A stretch of 64,000 nt of DNA from Aplidium turbinatum (Eukaryota; Chordata; Ascidiacea; Aplousobranchia; Polyclinidae), in assembly GCA_918807975.1 (NCBI GenBank), contig OU964929.1, positions 9,937,197-10,001,196 of the forward strand. Direction: 5' to 3'. This document shows, piece after piece, positions 38,801-43,913 of the stretch (position 1 is the first letter of the stretch; each line of letters starts with the position of its first letter). A program made the position numbers and the translations under genes. Under the pieces are notes generated by a model. That model worked only from the letters and a program-made list of their open reading frames with translations, did not search any database and was not told where the DNA came from.

Positions 38801-40251
38801 ATTAAAAAGTATGCTGAAGTGAAGATACAACTAAGTCTGTAGCCATTGCATATCAGAAGCTTGATTTGCTCAGTAGCCTAATCAGCTGCATAATTTCGGT
38901 AACGTGCATTACTTTTCTGTGCTATGTTGCTTGAGAATATCACATGAAAACTAACTGCACAAATGCACATACTATATTATTTTCCTTTTCACTCTAGCTG
39001 CGAGACTTGCCTATGCTGTGACTAACTGTGTATGAGTTTACTTCATGGTTCACTCCCATCAAGCAAAATGTCCAGCTGCGCAATGTTTCAGCTCTCAATT
39101 TACAAACTTTCTTAACATTGAGTCAACGTCCACAAACCTGCGATTCATGTCAACATACTCTTAAGGCAAAAGTAATGTATTTTGTCTGCCGAACTGCTAC
39201 GAAACAGTCGGCCCGGTATTTTAAGGCTTCAAAATGTGACATAACCGGTCATCTCTACTAGTATGGTCATGAATAGCCACACAAAAAGTTTTATTTTTGC
39301 AATGTATTCTGAAAAAATATACAAAATAACACACTTGTTTTACTTAACAACAAAGCTATTTTTTAAATTTTTAGGTGGCACATTGTCTGAAGAGGCTTAT
39401 GCTGTTTCAGCCATCATTTTGTTACCAATAAACAGCGCCTTTAATCCTTTTCTTTACTCTGACTTGCCTGATTTGATTTGGAAAAAAGTTTTTGCTCAGT
39501 CGTCGTGTGGAAGGTGGGTTGAATCAAGACAGTTCGCTGGCTCAACAAGACGACATGTGTCCATGCAAACTGCAAAAGGAAGTACGCAAAGTATTTTCGT
39601 TGTGATAAGCATAGCAGTATGGCAGCGTTTCATAGGGATAAAGTAATTTCATGGGGATAACGCAGTTTCTGTGATCCGCGGACGAGTGGTTTGCCATCCC
39701 TGTTATAGTCTATATCACTTTAATAGCATATTAAGAAAGTACTGAAATTATGCCGAGAAACACAACTTGCGCAAGGTGAAACACACATTCGGATCAAAAC
39801 AATAACTTACTCAATAAACTATTTTCAAACTAATTGCGTTCCAGGAGTCAAGTGCTTACGTACCAGCACCGTCACGCGTTTTACAGTTTGAGTAGCACTG
39901 ATCTAGGGAATGCAACTTGGCAGTGTTTGTTGGGCCAGGAAACCTTATCCATACAGCAAAATTTGTCATTTTAAAATTGATTGGACGTCTGCAGGCGTTG
40001 AATCAATGTAAAAATGACGGATTTGACTGTCTGGGATTGCTATACTCCAGTGGCGATATTATACCTTAAATTGCAAAAATTGTGGTTTAATCTTTGAGTT
40101 AATGTGCATTAAATTTAAATGCTACTGATTCAATTTAATGCGCTACACGAGTAATATGTCATGAATCTGGTAAACGTGTTTATTTACAGCAAAGATCACA
40201 GATGATAATCTTGCAACCCGTCCATCTACACAAGAATTCAGCAGGCTCTAA
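5880..40251 (+). CDS. Multi-LDLa, LGR-like G-protein-coupled receptor (gene 1, 19 exons)
   Basis: Predicted plasma-membrane receptor: a secreted-side array of LDL-receptor class A modules fused directly to a class A seven-helix domain. Exons read by splice signals and phase: 5880-5958, 9326-9413, 11537-11688, 12525-12663, 13110-13261, 17778-17945, 18756-18962, 23239-23364, 25220-25463, 25859-25969, 26518-26689, 27256-27382, 29530-29672, 29926-30107, 30230-30358, 33107-33373, 36499-36644, 39375-39581, 40190-40251. They sum to 2901 nt (966 codons plus stop) with compatible phases at every junction. The 7TM part resembles LGR/relaxin receptors and snail GRL101 (family knowledge), but leucine-rich repeats, usual in those families, are absent. 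Weak points: the first exon (signal peptide MILIKYSLFLFMLSATLS) is joined across 3.4 kb; the last donor is a poor GTACGC. If it is not used, the ORF instead runs to a stop at 39644-39646. Ligand unknown. Confidence 0.85.
8750..8965 (-). repeat. SINE B, tRNA-derived
   Basis: The minus strand has an A-box-like TGGCTGAGTGGTATCGCC and a B box GATCGATTCCTGG, then a body with GCATAACGCAGTG and GAGCCCTGTCGCTAAAAGA. A second copy in the same orientation lies at 44628-44830. It lies in gene 1 intron 1, antisense to the gene. Confidence 0.65.
9901..10357. mobile_element. Nonautonomous DNA transposon (repeat F)
   Basis: Flanked by the perfect 10-base direct repeat TGGGTGTGGA (9891-9900 and 10358-10367). 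The ends are inverted: AGTTGGAACAATTACATG against AGTTGGATCAATCACC read on the other strand. The interior is full of AATTACA motifs. A related copy lies inverted at 56560-56880, sharing TTGCAACATAATCTTT. No transposase is encoded. Confidence 0.65.
10648..11335 (-). repeat. SINE A copy interrupted by a hAT element
   Basis: The left piece 10648-10711 (TTGTTGAAGTGTTGTTG, CCACTAGAT) and the right piece 11191-11335 (GCCGCTGCGGAGAGCAATTC, TGAAATGCGTTGCTCAA) are contiguous in intact SINE A copies such as 36024-36285. The break coincides exactly with the transposon at 10712-11182. Confidence 0.7.
10712..11182. mobile_element. hAT MITE with perfect target duplication
   Basis: The ends CAGGGGTCACCAAACT and AGTTTGATGGCCTCTG are inverted repeats. 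They are flanked by the perfect 8-base duplication CACTAGAT (10704-10711, 11183-11190). An 8-base duplication with a CTAG centre is the mark of hAT transposition. It is 471 bp, without a transposase, in gene 1 intron 2, inserted into a SINE A. Confidence 0.85.
13802..14625 (-). repeat. SINE A copy interrupted by a small transposon
   Basis: The 3' part (13802-13908: TTTATCCTCGGAATGGGAAA, ACTGATGCAGGCCCGGTC) and the 5' part (14422-14625: CGAGATTGACACGG, TGCGTTGCTCAAGCGCACAC) are neighbours in uninterrupted copies. The tRNA-like head is visible on the minus strand as TGGTTTAGTGGTTGCGC. The gap between them is the element at 13909-14421. Confidence 0.65.
13909..14421. mobile_element. 513-bp MITE inside SINE A
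   Basis: Ends are imperfect inverted repeats: GCAAAATTTTTTTCCCACAA against GTGATTTTCTTTTTTCACGA on the opposite strand, followed in both by ACTTTT. It is flanked by a 9-base near-duplication, GGCCCGGTC and GGCCCAGTC, that is part of the SINE target. It contains a tRNA-like stretch near 13995-14060 but no coding sequence. Confidence 0.55.
14871..15130. mobile_element. Small MITE with GGGCGTAG ends
   Basis: The ends AGGGCGTAGTCAGG and CTGGCTACGCCCCT are inverted. They are flanked by TTTTAGAT and ATTTAGAT (7 of 8 matching). It is 260 bp in gene 1 intron 5. A different element with similar-looking ends (CAGTGACGTAGCC) lies at 61396-61865. Confidence 0.5.
16230..16546 (+). repeat. SINE D, full-length tRNA-derived element
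   Basis: The head has an A box TGGCCGAGTGGTTAGCGCG and a B box GTTCGACTCCAG at tRNA-like spacing. The body includes GGGCAAGAAACTTTACG and TGCCTCTACCCAGTGATC, a block reminiscent of those in other invertebrate tRNA-SINEs. The 3' end is GGATAAAG followed by four AAAC repeats. It has the most complete tRNA head in the window and lies in sense within gene 1 intron 5. Confidence 0.75.
17311..17522 (-). repeat. SINE A copy (5' part)
   Basis: Contains ACCGAGACTGAAAGAGTAAC, TATCCACTAAGTGCC, AGAGCAGTTCTTGAAATCCG and, on the minus strand, a diverged head GTTGGTTAAATTCTCGAC. Gene 1 intron 5, antisense. Confidence 0.6.
17992..18390. mobile_element. hAT MITE in gene 1 intron 6
   Basis: The ends CAGTGGTTTTCAACC and GGTTGAAAACCACTG are perfect 15-base inverted repeats. 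They are flanked by CTCTAGAG and CTCCAGAG (7 of 8), matching the nTCTAGAn preference of one hAT group. The sub-terminal GGGTTCCGCGGAACCC is itself palindromic. It is 399 bp, non-coding. Confidence 0.85.
19350..22540 (+). mobile_element. Jockey-like non-LTR retrotransposon (LINE) in gene 1 intron 7
   Basis: GC-rich block, sharply different from its AT-rich surroundings, carrying one long endonuclease/reverse-transcriptase frame. No gag-like ORF1 with zinc knuckles precedes it, so the copy is probably 5'-truncated. The 5' boundary is estimated. The 3' end follows the second stop at 22507-22509 and fades into short CAT repeats near 22530. A second, shorter copy at 52199-52690 matches the last part of the frame and the first bases after it, which helps fix the 3' end. 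It lies in sense orientation inside an intron and would be removed by splicing. The clade (jockey superfamily) is a judgement from motifs. Confidence 0.85.
19411..22365 (+). CDS. LINE endonuclease-reverse transcriptase, stop near the C-terminus
   Basis: A 984-residue frame. An APE-type endonuclease occupies roughly residues 40-250: QLNTEG at 43-48, LQETH at 71-75, GDFN at 161-164, TNPDLAF at 212-218 and RSQHRP at 238-243 (Gln where many families have Asp). The reverse transcriptase lies at about 440-720, with SYRPISLL, GFRHGRSTVDQV, GVPQGSVLAPLLFN and catalytic YADD at 678-681. The frame ends at TAA 22363-22365. The same frame continues open to TAG at 22507-22509 and encodes a CECG...HxxxHHC zinc-binding-like end. 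The copy at 52.5 kb has GAA at this site, so a single G-to-T change cut off the last 47 residues or so. Otherwise the frame is uninterrupted, implying recent insertion. Confidence 0.88.
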   Translation: MRSKACHTRANQAQVQPRVDRETPFSGRGSSSVEKYRQPTVLQLNTEGITASKLSIIEYLATKHQALVILLQETHCTSVDKLVLPNFTLAGATISRKHGLATFVHEQLSWTPIDQSSAQSKIEWLCIDISGYHIINVYKPPPSRLTPTAIPVFPQPSLYAGDFNCHHVDWGYNTTNTDGESLASWSANNNLTLLHDPKGAASFFSGRWNTGTNPDLAFASDDPDNCQPDRRVLEKFPRSQHRPSIITAPTLIMPVPSKPVNRWNFRMANWEYYSLLTNEATQYLPSPHTNNVEEAYQDFCDAITSAAKQSISRGRRKTYIPCWDKECESFYSDFLHAPQGNDTNSSATALLARLDLKRKERWTEAVESIDFTHSSRIAWSTLNNLTGRSRASRQQCPVSANSIASQLVENGKYKSKDRESDRSVLQEMTDLWRVTTPDGDNISGEFTPEEFSAALQHIKPGKAPGPDHLCPELILHAAASLKSWLKDFLSCCLRHLRIPRIWRKALVVAVPKPKKPPGDPKSYRPISLLCIPFKILERLIYARVEPIIDPQLPREQAGFRHGRSTVDQVTLMTQDIEDSFSAKKKAGAVFVDLTAAYDTVWHSGLTCKLLRLLPDRHMVHMMMELVQNRSFTLTTGSGRRSRLRRLKNGVPQGSVLAPLLFNIYTYDLPPTNSRKYAYADDLALLHSAGNWQSVERNLSQDMQTLSAYLQKWKLQLSKSKTVSAAFHLNNREAQREINIKIDGERLPYCAEPTYLGITLDRSLTYRRHLKSLRKKLSTRVALLRRLAGSGWGAGAKTLRTATLAVVHSTAEYCAPVWCRSSHTHQIDTAINDALRTVTGCLRPTPTDCLPILAGIQPAELRRKGATISLARRALDPDHLLHATFKRPPPIKQQLKSRRSFVPAAQQLLKNAEELGLSAAHWTNHMWNTEWQNHTSTLRDFIPDADPRPPGMSLARLAWVRLYRLRTGVGRFRSDMHKWGLAPSS
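23655..23870 (+). repeat. Hammerhead-bearing repeat, copy in gene 1 intron 8
   Basis: Aligns with 40485-40690 along its length at roughly three-quarters identity by eye, including the ribozyme, GCTACAATCGGCTGCCG, the block GCTAGCGTGGAGACGAC and ACTCAGCCTTGTATTG. It lies in sense with gene 1, inside the intron. Confidence 0.65.
23662..23709 (+). ncRNA. Hammerhead ribozyme copy with compensatory stem I change
   Basis: Same layout as the copy at 40494: GCAATA, GTGAGGA, GCCC-AGCCTCAT-GGGC, GAA, ACA-CCG-TGT, C, TATTGC. Stem I changed from GCGATA/TATCGC to GCAATA/TATTGC, preserving pairing. The first core base is G instead of C, which would be expected to abolish or greatly reduce cleavage. It lies in gene 1 intron 8 at the head of a repeat copy running to about 23870. 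Confidence 0.75.
28526..28989. mobile_element. hAT MITE in gene 1 intron 12
   Basis: Starts CAGGGGTGTGGCCC and ends TTTAAAAACCCTG, with the near-duplication TTTTAGAC / TTCTAGAC on the two sides (28518-28525, 28990-28997). It is 464 bp without coding capacity. Confidence 0.75.
31064..31821. mobile_element. Old hAT MITE split by a younger one
   Basis: The outer pieces resemble the element at 17992: GGGTTCAGCGGAACCC on the left, AGAGGTTCCGCCACGAG and AAAAAGGTT on the right. Its middle is displaced by the hAT at 31125-31562. No target duplication is recognisable, fitting greater age. Boundaries are approximate. Confidence 0.5.
31125..31562. mobile_element. hAT MITE with perfect duplication, nested
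   Basis: Starts CAGGGGTTCTTAAACA and ends AGTTGAAGAACTCCTG. The perfect 8-base duplication GTTTAAAG lies at 31117-31124 and 31563-31570. It is the short, internally deleted relative of the 994-bp element at 34936 and shares its first 270 and last 130 bases or so. Confidence 0.85.
33464..34380. mobile_element. piggyBac-like nonautonomous element
   Basis: The ends CCTGTTAAGTGCGTA and TACGCACTTAACGGG are inverted repeats immediately flanked by TTAA on both sides (33460-33463, 34381-34384), the piggyBac target. Two copies of the self-complementary ACGACAATTGTCGT lie close to the left end. It is 917 bp with no transposase frame, in gene 1 intron 16. Confidence 0.8.
34936..35929. mobile_element. 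hAT element with transposase remnant
   Basis: Starts CAGGGGTTCTTAAACT and ends AGTTTAAAAACCCCTG; the perfect duplication CTTTAGAG lies at 34928-34935 and 35930-35937. It is the longer relative of 31125-31562, with about 560 extra internal bases that include part of a transposase gene on the minus strand. This makes it the likely intermediate between the coding parent and the short form. Confidence 0.85.
35231..35437 (-). pseudogene. hAT transposase C-terminal dimerisation fragment
   Basis: The 68-residue frame contains GDFWSSLTQAYPLLVNRAMA followed by ILFATTYL. The FW...YP.L...A...L.FATTYL pattern matches the hAT C-terminal dimerisation region (ZBED5/FAM200-like proteins). In those proteins CE.GFS follows TTYL; here the sequence diverges straight after. 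It is only a fragment of the enzyme. Confidence 0.65.
36024..36285 (-). repeat. SINE A, nearly full-length copy
   Basis: Runs from the tail (TTGATTGATTGAATC, TTATTCTCGGACTGGGAAAG) through GCAGATCCGGTCACCG, ATTTCATCCATTAGATGCCG and TGCGTTACTCAAGCGCATAC to AACCAGCGCCGCTTGATC. It serves as the reference for fitting the broken copies at 10.7 and 13.9 kb. A further fragment of the same family lies at 36341-36402, about 100 bases before exon 17 of gene 1. Confidence 0.7.
37590..38290 (-). pseudogene. Decayed DNA-transposon protein in gene 1 intron 17
   Basis: Minus-strand frames read in sequence TPAPPPRKAPKIRIKQLDEL, LLKRDIQFWKGDL, FTIAGYIAKNLLK, SKCAMCKSLLTADS, YFQLLSRGASM and LVDFVYSAFAVLD. The GYIAK...C..C...LSRG order resembles the C-terminal half of P-element/THAP9-type transposases, but the assignment is tentative. 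At least two frame shifts and several stops interrupt it. No terminal repeats were identified. Confidence 0.45.
39968..40040. repeat. Second copy of palindromic repeat H
   Basis: TGTCATTTTAAAATTGATTG, ACGTCTGCAGGCG, TTGAATCAATGTAAAAATGA and then CTGTCTGGG reproduce the 5460-5513 palindrome with mismatches. It lies in the last intron of gene 1. Confidence 0.5.
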
Positions 40252-40363
40252 AATCGAAGCAGTACCTTTTGTGAAAACTGTCCTTTTCAGAACTACTTAC
40301 ACCAGTGATTAGAAGAATCCAGTAAACGATATTGATGTTTCTCGGCAGTAGCAAGAATTGACA

Positions 40364-40411
40364 GCGATAGACACCGTGTTTCGCCCATGAGGCTGGGCTC
40401 GTCAGTCACCG
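40364..40411 (-). ncRNA. Inverted hammerhead ribozyme copy, stem I lost
   Basis: On the minus strand the core CTGACGA, stem II GCCC/GGGC, GAAACA-CGG-TGTC and the 3' side TATCGC are all present. The bases just upstream of the core (CGGTGA) do not pair with TATCGC. It faces the complete copy at 40494 head to head, about 85 bases away. Confidence 0.7.
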
Positions 40412-40484
40412 CTTTGCCAGTCAGTTTCTTATCTTTGTGGAAACAAAAGAACCAACAAAACTAGCAGGCGCCAGGGCAGAGGAC

Positions 40485-40690
40485 ATTAGTGGTGCGATAC
40501 TGACGAGCCCAGCCTCATGGGCGAAACACGGTGTCTATCGCTGTCAATTCTTGCTACAAATCGGCTGCCGAGAAACATATTGTTGATTGGATGGTCTGAA
40601 TGGCTAGCGTGGAAGCTACACCGTTATGGTTAGCGAATCGCAACTGCTCGTTGTACCAGTGAGTGCTCAGCCTTGTGCTGATAGCCGGGA
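40485..40690 (+). repeat. Hammerhead-bearing repeat family, best copy
   Basis: About 200 bases beginning with the ribozyme and continuing with TGCTACAAATCGGCTGCCG, then TGGCTAGCGTGGAAGC and GTGCTCAGCCTTGTG. The same order is seen at 23655-23870, with a short piece at 2974-2996, an inverted copy at 40330-40410 and a decayed one at 61205-61265 (minus). There is no coding capacity. It could be a retrozyme, a SINE with a hammerhead, or the terminal part of a Penelope-like element; no reverse transcriptase of that type lies nearby. Confidence 0.7.
40494..40541 (+). ncRNA. Type I hammerhead ribozyme, complete core
   Basis: Order along the strand: stem I 5' side GCGATA (40494-40499), core CTGACGA (40500-40506), stem II GCCC/GGGC with loop AGCCTCAT (40507-40522), core GAA (40523-40525), short stem III ACA/TGT with a 3-base loop (40526-40534), cleavage-site C (40535, in the triplet GTC), stem I 3' side TATCGC (40536-40541). 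Stem I is fully complementary. All invariant core nucleotides of the hammerhead family are present. The very short stem III is typical of the metazoan hammerheads in Penelope-like and retrozyme elements, which work best as dimers (family knowledge). It sits at the start of a repeat that continues to about 40690. Confidence 0.85.
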
Positions 40691-41275
40691 AGAACGCCCC
40701 TTTCTTCACAACGATATTGATAATAATTTATTGTTGTTGTAATGTTCAAACTGTGTAAGTTATTGAGGAAACGTCTTGTGCTTTGAGATGCTGAGCTTTG
40801 ACACATGCAAAGATCCATTTCTAGGTGAACTGAAATCATAACAAAAAATTGCAGCTATGATTGAGTGTAAGTAAACATCTGTTCAATGCGTCCTTGCTAA
40901 AGTTACCGTACGTCAATGAAAAAAAGCATTAGTTGTTTGTACCGTTTTTAAAACTTAAAGCTTTTTGTTGTAAGAGTGAAATGATGAATGGACTATTGCT
41001 GCATGCAGGCACCTTTTTCATTTGTAAAGCTGCTGTGAAATTGCGTTTTGTTGAAGGTAGTTTAGATGAAATGCATACGCTCAACTCAGCACTTCATTAT
41101 TTTGTTGAGTGATTTAGGCTAATGAACCAAAAAAACTAGTAATCTACTAAACCGTACTATCGAGGCTGCTAAACGTAAATATTATCACAACACCCTAACA
41201 GAAAACAAAAACGATTCCAACAAAATATGGAAAAGTATTTATGAATTATCCAGTATCAAAAAGAAAAAAACAACA

Positions 41276-42997
41276 ATGCCCTCTAAAGTAATTACTACAA
41301 ATGGCAAACCTCTGACGTCTCCAAAAGACATAGCAGAGGAACTAAACAATTTTTTTGTTAACATCGGGCCAAACATGGCAAAAACAATTAAACAATCAAA
41401 AGACCAGCGTAATATAACTTCGTCTCCAGACAGTGTCAAAAACTCTCTTTTTTTTGATCCCGCAAGTCCAGAAGAAATATATAAGTTAATCTCTAATTTG
41501 AAAGACAAAAAGTCAACAAGGAAATCTGACTGTGAAACTAAATTTATAAAATATGCCAGCCCTGTGATCTCTTTCTTCCTAAGTAAACTATTTAATTTGT
41601 GCGTCACTACTGGAGTGTTCCCTGATGCCTTAAAAATTGCTGAGGTTATTCCGGTTTATAAAAAAGGTGATCCTCATAATTCCACCAACTATCGACCAAT
41701 ATCACTGCTATCTCCATTTAGTAAAATATTTGAAAAGCTTCTTCACACTAGAATTTACACATATCTAGAAAAATTCCACCTTTTGAGTGCTCAACAATTT
41801 GGATTTCGTCAAAATACATCCACTGCAATGGCAATAAGCACGCTGTATGACGATCTGTTAAACAATGTGAACAAAAATTTCTATACCTGTTGCATATTCC
41901 TTGACTTGTCAAAGGCATTTGATACAGTTGACCACAACATACTGACAAATAAACTTCAACATTGCTACGGAATACGTGGCACTGCTCTTGAGCTGATGAA
42001 AAGTTATCTTACTAATCGATACCAATATACCAAAGTGTCTAATTCTGCTTCAAGCTTGCAAAAAATCCTTTGTGGAGTCCCTCAGGGTTCAACATTGGGA
42101 CCCCTTCTCTTCCTAATGTATATTAACGATCTTCCTTTAATGTCTAAATTTTCTACCGTGCTTTTTGCGGATGACACATATCTAGCTTTACGTGGTGAAG
42201 ACTTGGAATCTTTACAAACAGAAACCAATACTGAACTACAAAAAATTGATGCTTGGCTACGAAGAAACAAACTCTCTTTAAACTACTCTAAAACAAGCTA
42301 CATTTTAATAAACAAAGTACCTAAGCGTACTGTTGAAACTAATTTCAGGTTGTGTATAAACCAAACAGTGATTGAAAGAATGAAAACAGTTAAGTACCTG
42401 GGAATCCATGTCGATGAAAATCTAACCTGGTCCTCACACATTAAACATTTGTCGCTGCAGTTGGCTCGATATTCCGGAATTTTTTATCGCCTTCGTAACT
42501 ATGTGTTAGAGGAAACATTGCTTATGTTATATTATAGTCTAGTATATAGTCGTGTTCAATACGGTATTACTATATGGGGTACTGCAGGTAAAACACTAAT
42601 CAAGGAAGTTGACGTAAGACACAATAATATTATTCGCGCAATCACTAGAAGTACAAAATTCAGTCACGTCACTAGCTTATACAAATCTTTGAATATTTTA
42701 CAACGTGAAGATATTTACAAACTCGAAATTGCAAAATTTATGCATAAAGTTTCCAATAATAATCTACCGCCTGTATTGCAAGATCGTTTTATAAAACTTG
42801 ATAATATTCACTCGCACAACACTCGACAACTAAATAAAATGAAGTATTTTCTTCCACAAATAAACAAATCCGTGGCACACAATCTTCTGACACATCGGGG
42901 TACTAAATTGTGGAGTGAATTGGATGAATGTATTAAAAGCAAACACCTAGCTTTGTTTAAAAAACTTTATAAAATTACCTTGTTAAGTTCTTATTAA
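41276..42997 (+). CDS. Reverse transcriptase of CR1/L2-type LINE
   Basis: A 573-residue uninterrupted frame from the first ATG; upstream codons show it is the C-terminal part of a longer polyprotein. Reverse transcriptase motifs in order: NYRPISLLSPFSKIFEK, QFGFRQNTSTAMA, FLDLSKAFDTVDH, CGVPQGSTLGPLLFLMYIND, and FADD at 297-300, followed by TVKYLGIHVDENLTW. The HYGIRG-like segment (CYGIRGTALELMKSYL) is typical of the CR1/L2/Rex1 group. No stop or frameshift is visible, so insertion is recent, but without the endonuclease this copy cannot be autonomous. Confidence 0.85.
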   Translation: MPSKVITTNGKPLTSPKDIAEELNNFFVNIGPNMAKTIKQSKDQRNITSSPDSVKNSLFFDPASPEEIYKLISNLKDKKSTRKSDCETKFIKYASPVISFFLSKLFNLCVTTGVFPDALKIAEVIPVYKKGDPHNSTNYRPISLLSPFSKIFEKLLHTRIYTYLEKFHLLSAQQFGFRQNTSTAMAISTLYDDLLNNVNKNFYTCCIFLDLSKAFDTVDHNILTNKLQHCYGIRGTALELMKSYLTNRYQYTKVSNSASSLQKILCGVPQGSTLGPLLFLMYINDLPLMSKFSTVLFADDTYLALRGEDLESLQTETNTELQKIDAWLRRNKLSLNYSKTSYILINKVPKRTVETNFRLCINQTVIERMKTVKYLGIHVDENLTWSSHIKHLSLQLARYSGIFYRLRNYVLEETLLMLYYSLVYSRVQYGITIWGTAGKTLIKEVDVRHNNIIRAITRSTKFSHVTSLYKSLNILQREDIYKLEIAKFMHKVSNNNLPPVLQDRFIKLDNIHSHNTRQLNKMKYFLPQINKSVAHNLLTHRGTKLWSELDECIKSKHLALFKKLYKITLLSSY

Positions 42998-43224
42998 ATC
43001 GTTAAAATCGTTCAGTTAAATTATTTTATCTCATGTAACCTCGTATTTGTGTTCTTAAACGATATGATTCATTATATGCTCATGTTTTCCCAGCTGGTCT
43101 TGATTCAATATTCTACAAAACCTTATATATACAATTCGATTTCGAAGCTACTGTTCCATCCATCATTATATTTTATTGATACAGTTATAATGTCTGATGC
43201 TGCAATGTAAGATGACTGATGACA

Positions 43225-43268
43225 GGCAGCACCTTGACTGGTTAACCGCAAGGTTGTTCGGTGCTGCC
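43225..43268 (+). other. 3' stem-loop of the CR1/L2-type LINE
   Basis: GGCAGCACC (43225-43233) pairs perfectly with GGTGCTGCC (43260-43268), with TTG/CAA extending the stem inwards. In several LINE groups a hairpin near the 3' end is what the reverse transcriptase recognises. That role is inferred here. Confidence 0.6.
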
Positions 43269-43511
43269 AGACCTTTCTTTTGCCATATTTTGATTTGTAT
43301 GTAATTGTGTTTCTTTATATCGAGTCGTATTAGAAAGGCAAATAAACAATATCTCTCTCTCTCTCTCTAATGCTTTTTTTTTCTATACTTGATAACTTCT
43401 TTTGAGGGTGAAAATGAAAAAACAATTCATGAACTTTGTTTCGGGTTACGTTACTTGGTGAAAATTTTCTTTCAAGCCATTAAGATTTTTTCTTGACACC
43501 CGTCCCTAAGT

Positions 43512-43913
43512 GGTAGGAACTTTGACATAGGACAGTTTTCCTTGCGAATCAGCTGATTTCAGTCATGCGACTCAGCACGTGATATTCTGATAATCACGTG
43601 ATTATCTACTCGATAGATTTTTGGTACAAAGAAAATTAAGTGAATGTGTTGCCACAAGCAGCGTGGCCTAATGGGTTAAGGTTAGGGCAAGGGAATAGTC
43701 ATTTCGATAGCGTGGGTTCGATTCCCGCCCTCTGCTAATGTTCTTTTTTCTTCTGCAACTGAACTGAGTGCAAGAAGGATCTTAATGACTGTAATCAATT
43801 GAGTTTATAAGGAAAATTGTCCTACCTTTCTTAACCAATGCGGGTTTGCACGTACGTACGCACGCACAATAGCTGGTTCGCACGGAAAACTGTCCTATGT
43901 TAAAGTGCCTACC
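43512..43913. mobile_element. Mutator-like MITE with 9-bp duplication
   Basis: Inverted ends of about 40 bases contain TTTGACATAGGACAGTTTTC on the left and its near-complement on the right. They are flanked by the perfect 9-base duplication TCCCTAAGT (43503-43511, 43914-43922). Nine-base duplications and long ends suggest the Mutator superfamily. It is inserted in repeat G and carries a tRNA-like sequence. Confidence 0.75.
43659..43737 (+). tRNA. tRNA-like sequence (probably not a functional tRNA)
   Basis: Contains an A-box-like TGGCCTAATGGGTTAAGG and a B box GGTTCGATTCCCG with a good T arm (GTGGG/CCCGC). The ends AGCAGCG and CTCTGCT nearly pair, but the register is off by one base, and no proper anticodon arm can be drawn. 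I read it as a captured tRNA pseudogene inside the MITE. Confidence 0.35.

Larger units (their letters stand above)
27256..40251 (+). other. Gene 1 seven-transmembrane domain (exons 12-19)
   Basis: Helix 1 carries FATFGNIGVIL (the Gly-Asn pair), helix 2 LVTNLALADLFLG, helix 3 the sequence ending MATMRLFLVARP. Helix 4 has FFAWFAAFILALAPL, helix 5 NFLAFIYMLCAYTAIY, helix 6 NFCCWIPICIMGF (the CWxP motif) and helix 7 LLPINSAFNPFLYSDL (NPxxY). The D/ERY motif after helix 3 reads TMRL: the Arg is kept but not the acidic residue or Tyr, as in some relaxin-type receptors. Exon 16 encodes extracellular loop 2 with YYSAHGVCLP; its acceptor at 33107 is supported by the paralogue, whose reading frame stays open with one codon less. 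The C-tail is short and ends in EFSRL if the last intron is real. Confidence 0.88.
41130..43368 (+). mobile_element. CR1/L2-type LINE, 5'-truncated, with 3' hairpin and CT tail
   Basis: AT-rich element in the region between the receptors. The coding frame is already open at about 41126 (residues KRKYYHNTLTENKND precede the first Met), so the 5' half including the endonuclease is missing, the usual result of incomplete reverse transcription. After the stop come about 370 bases of 3' untranslated sequence with a strong stem-loop at 43225-43268, then AATAAACAATAT and a run of CT repeats ending near 43368. Its base composition matches the host, unlike the GC-rich LINE at 19.4 kb. Confidence 0.8.
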
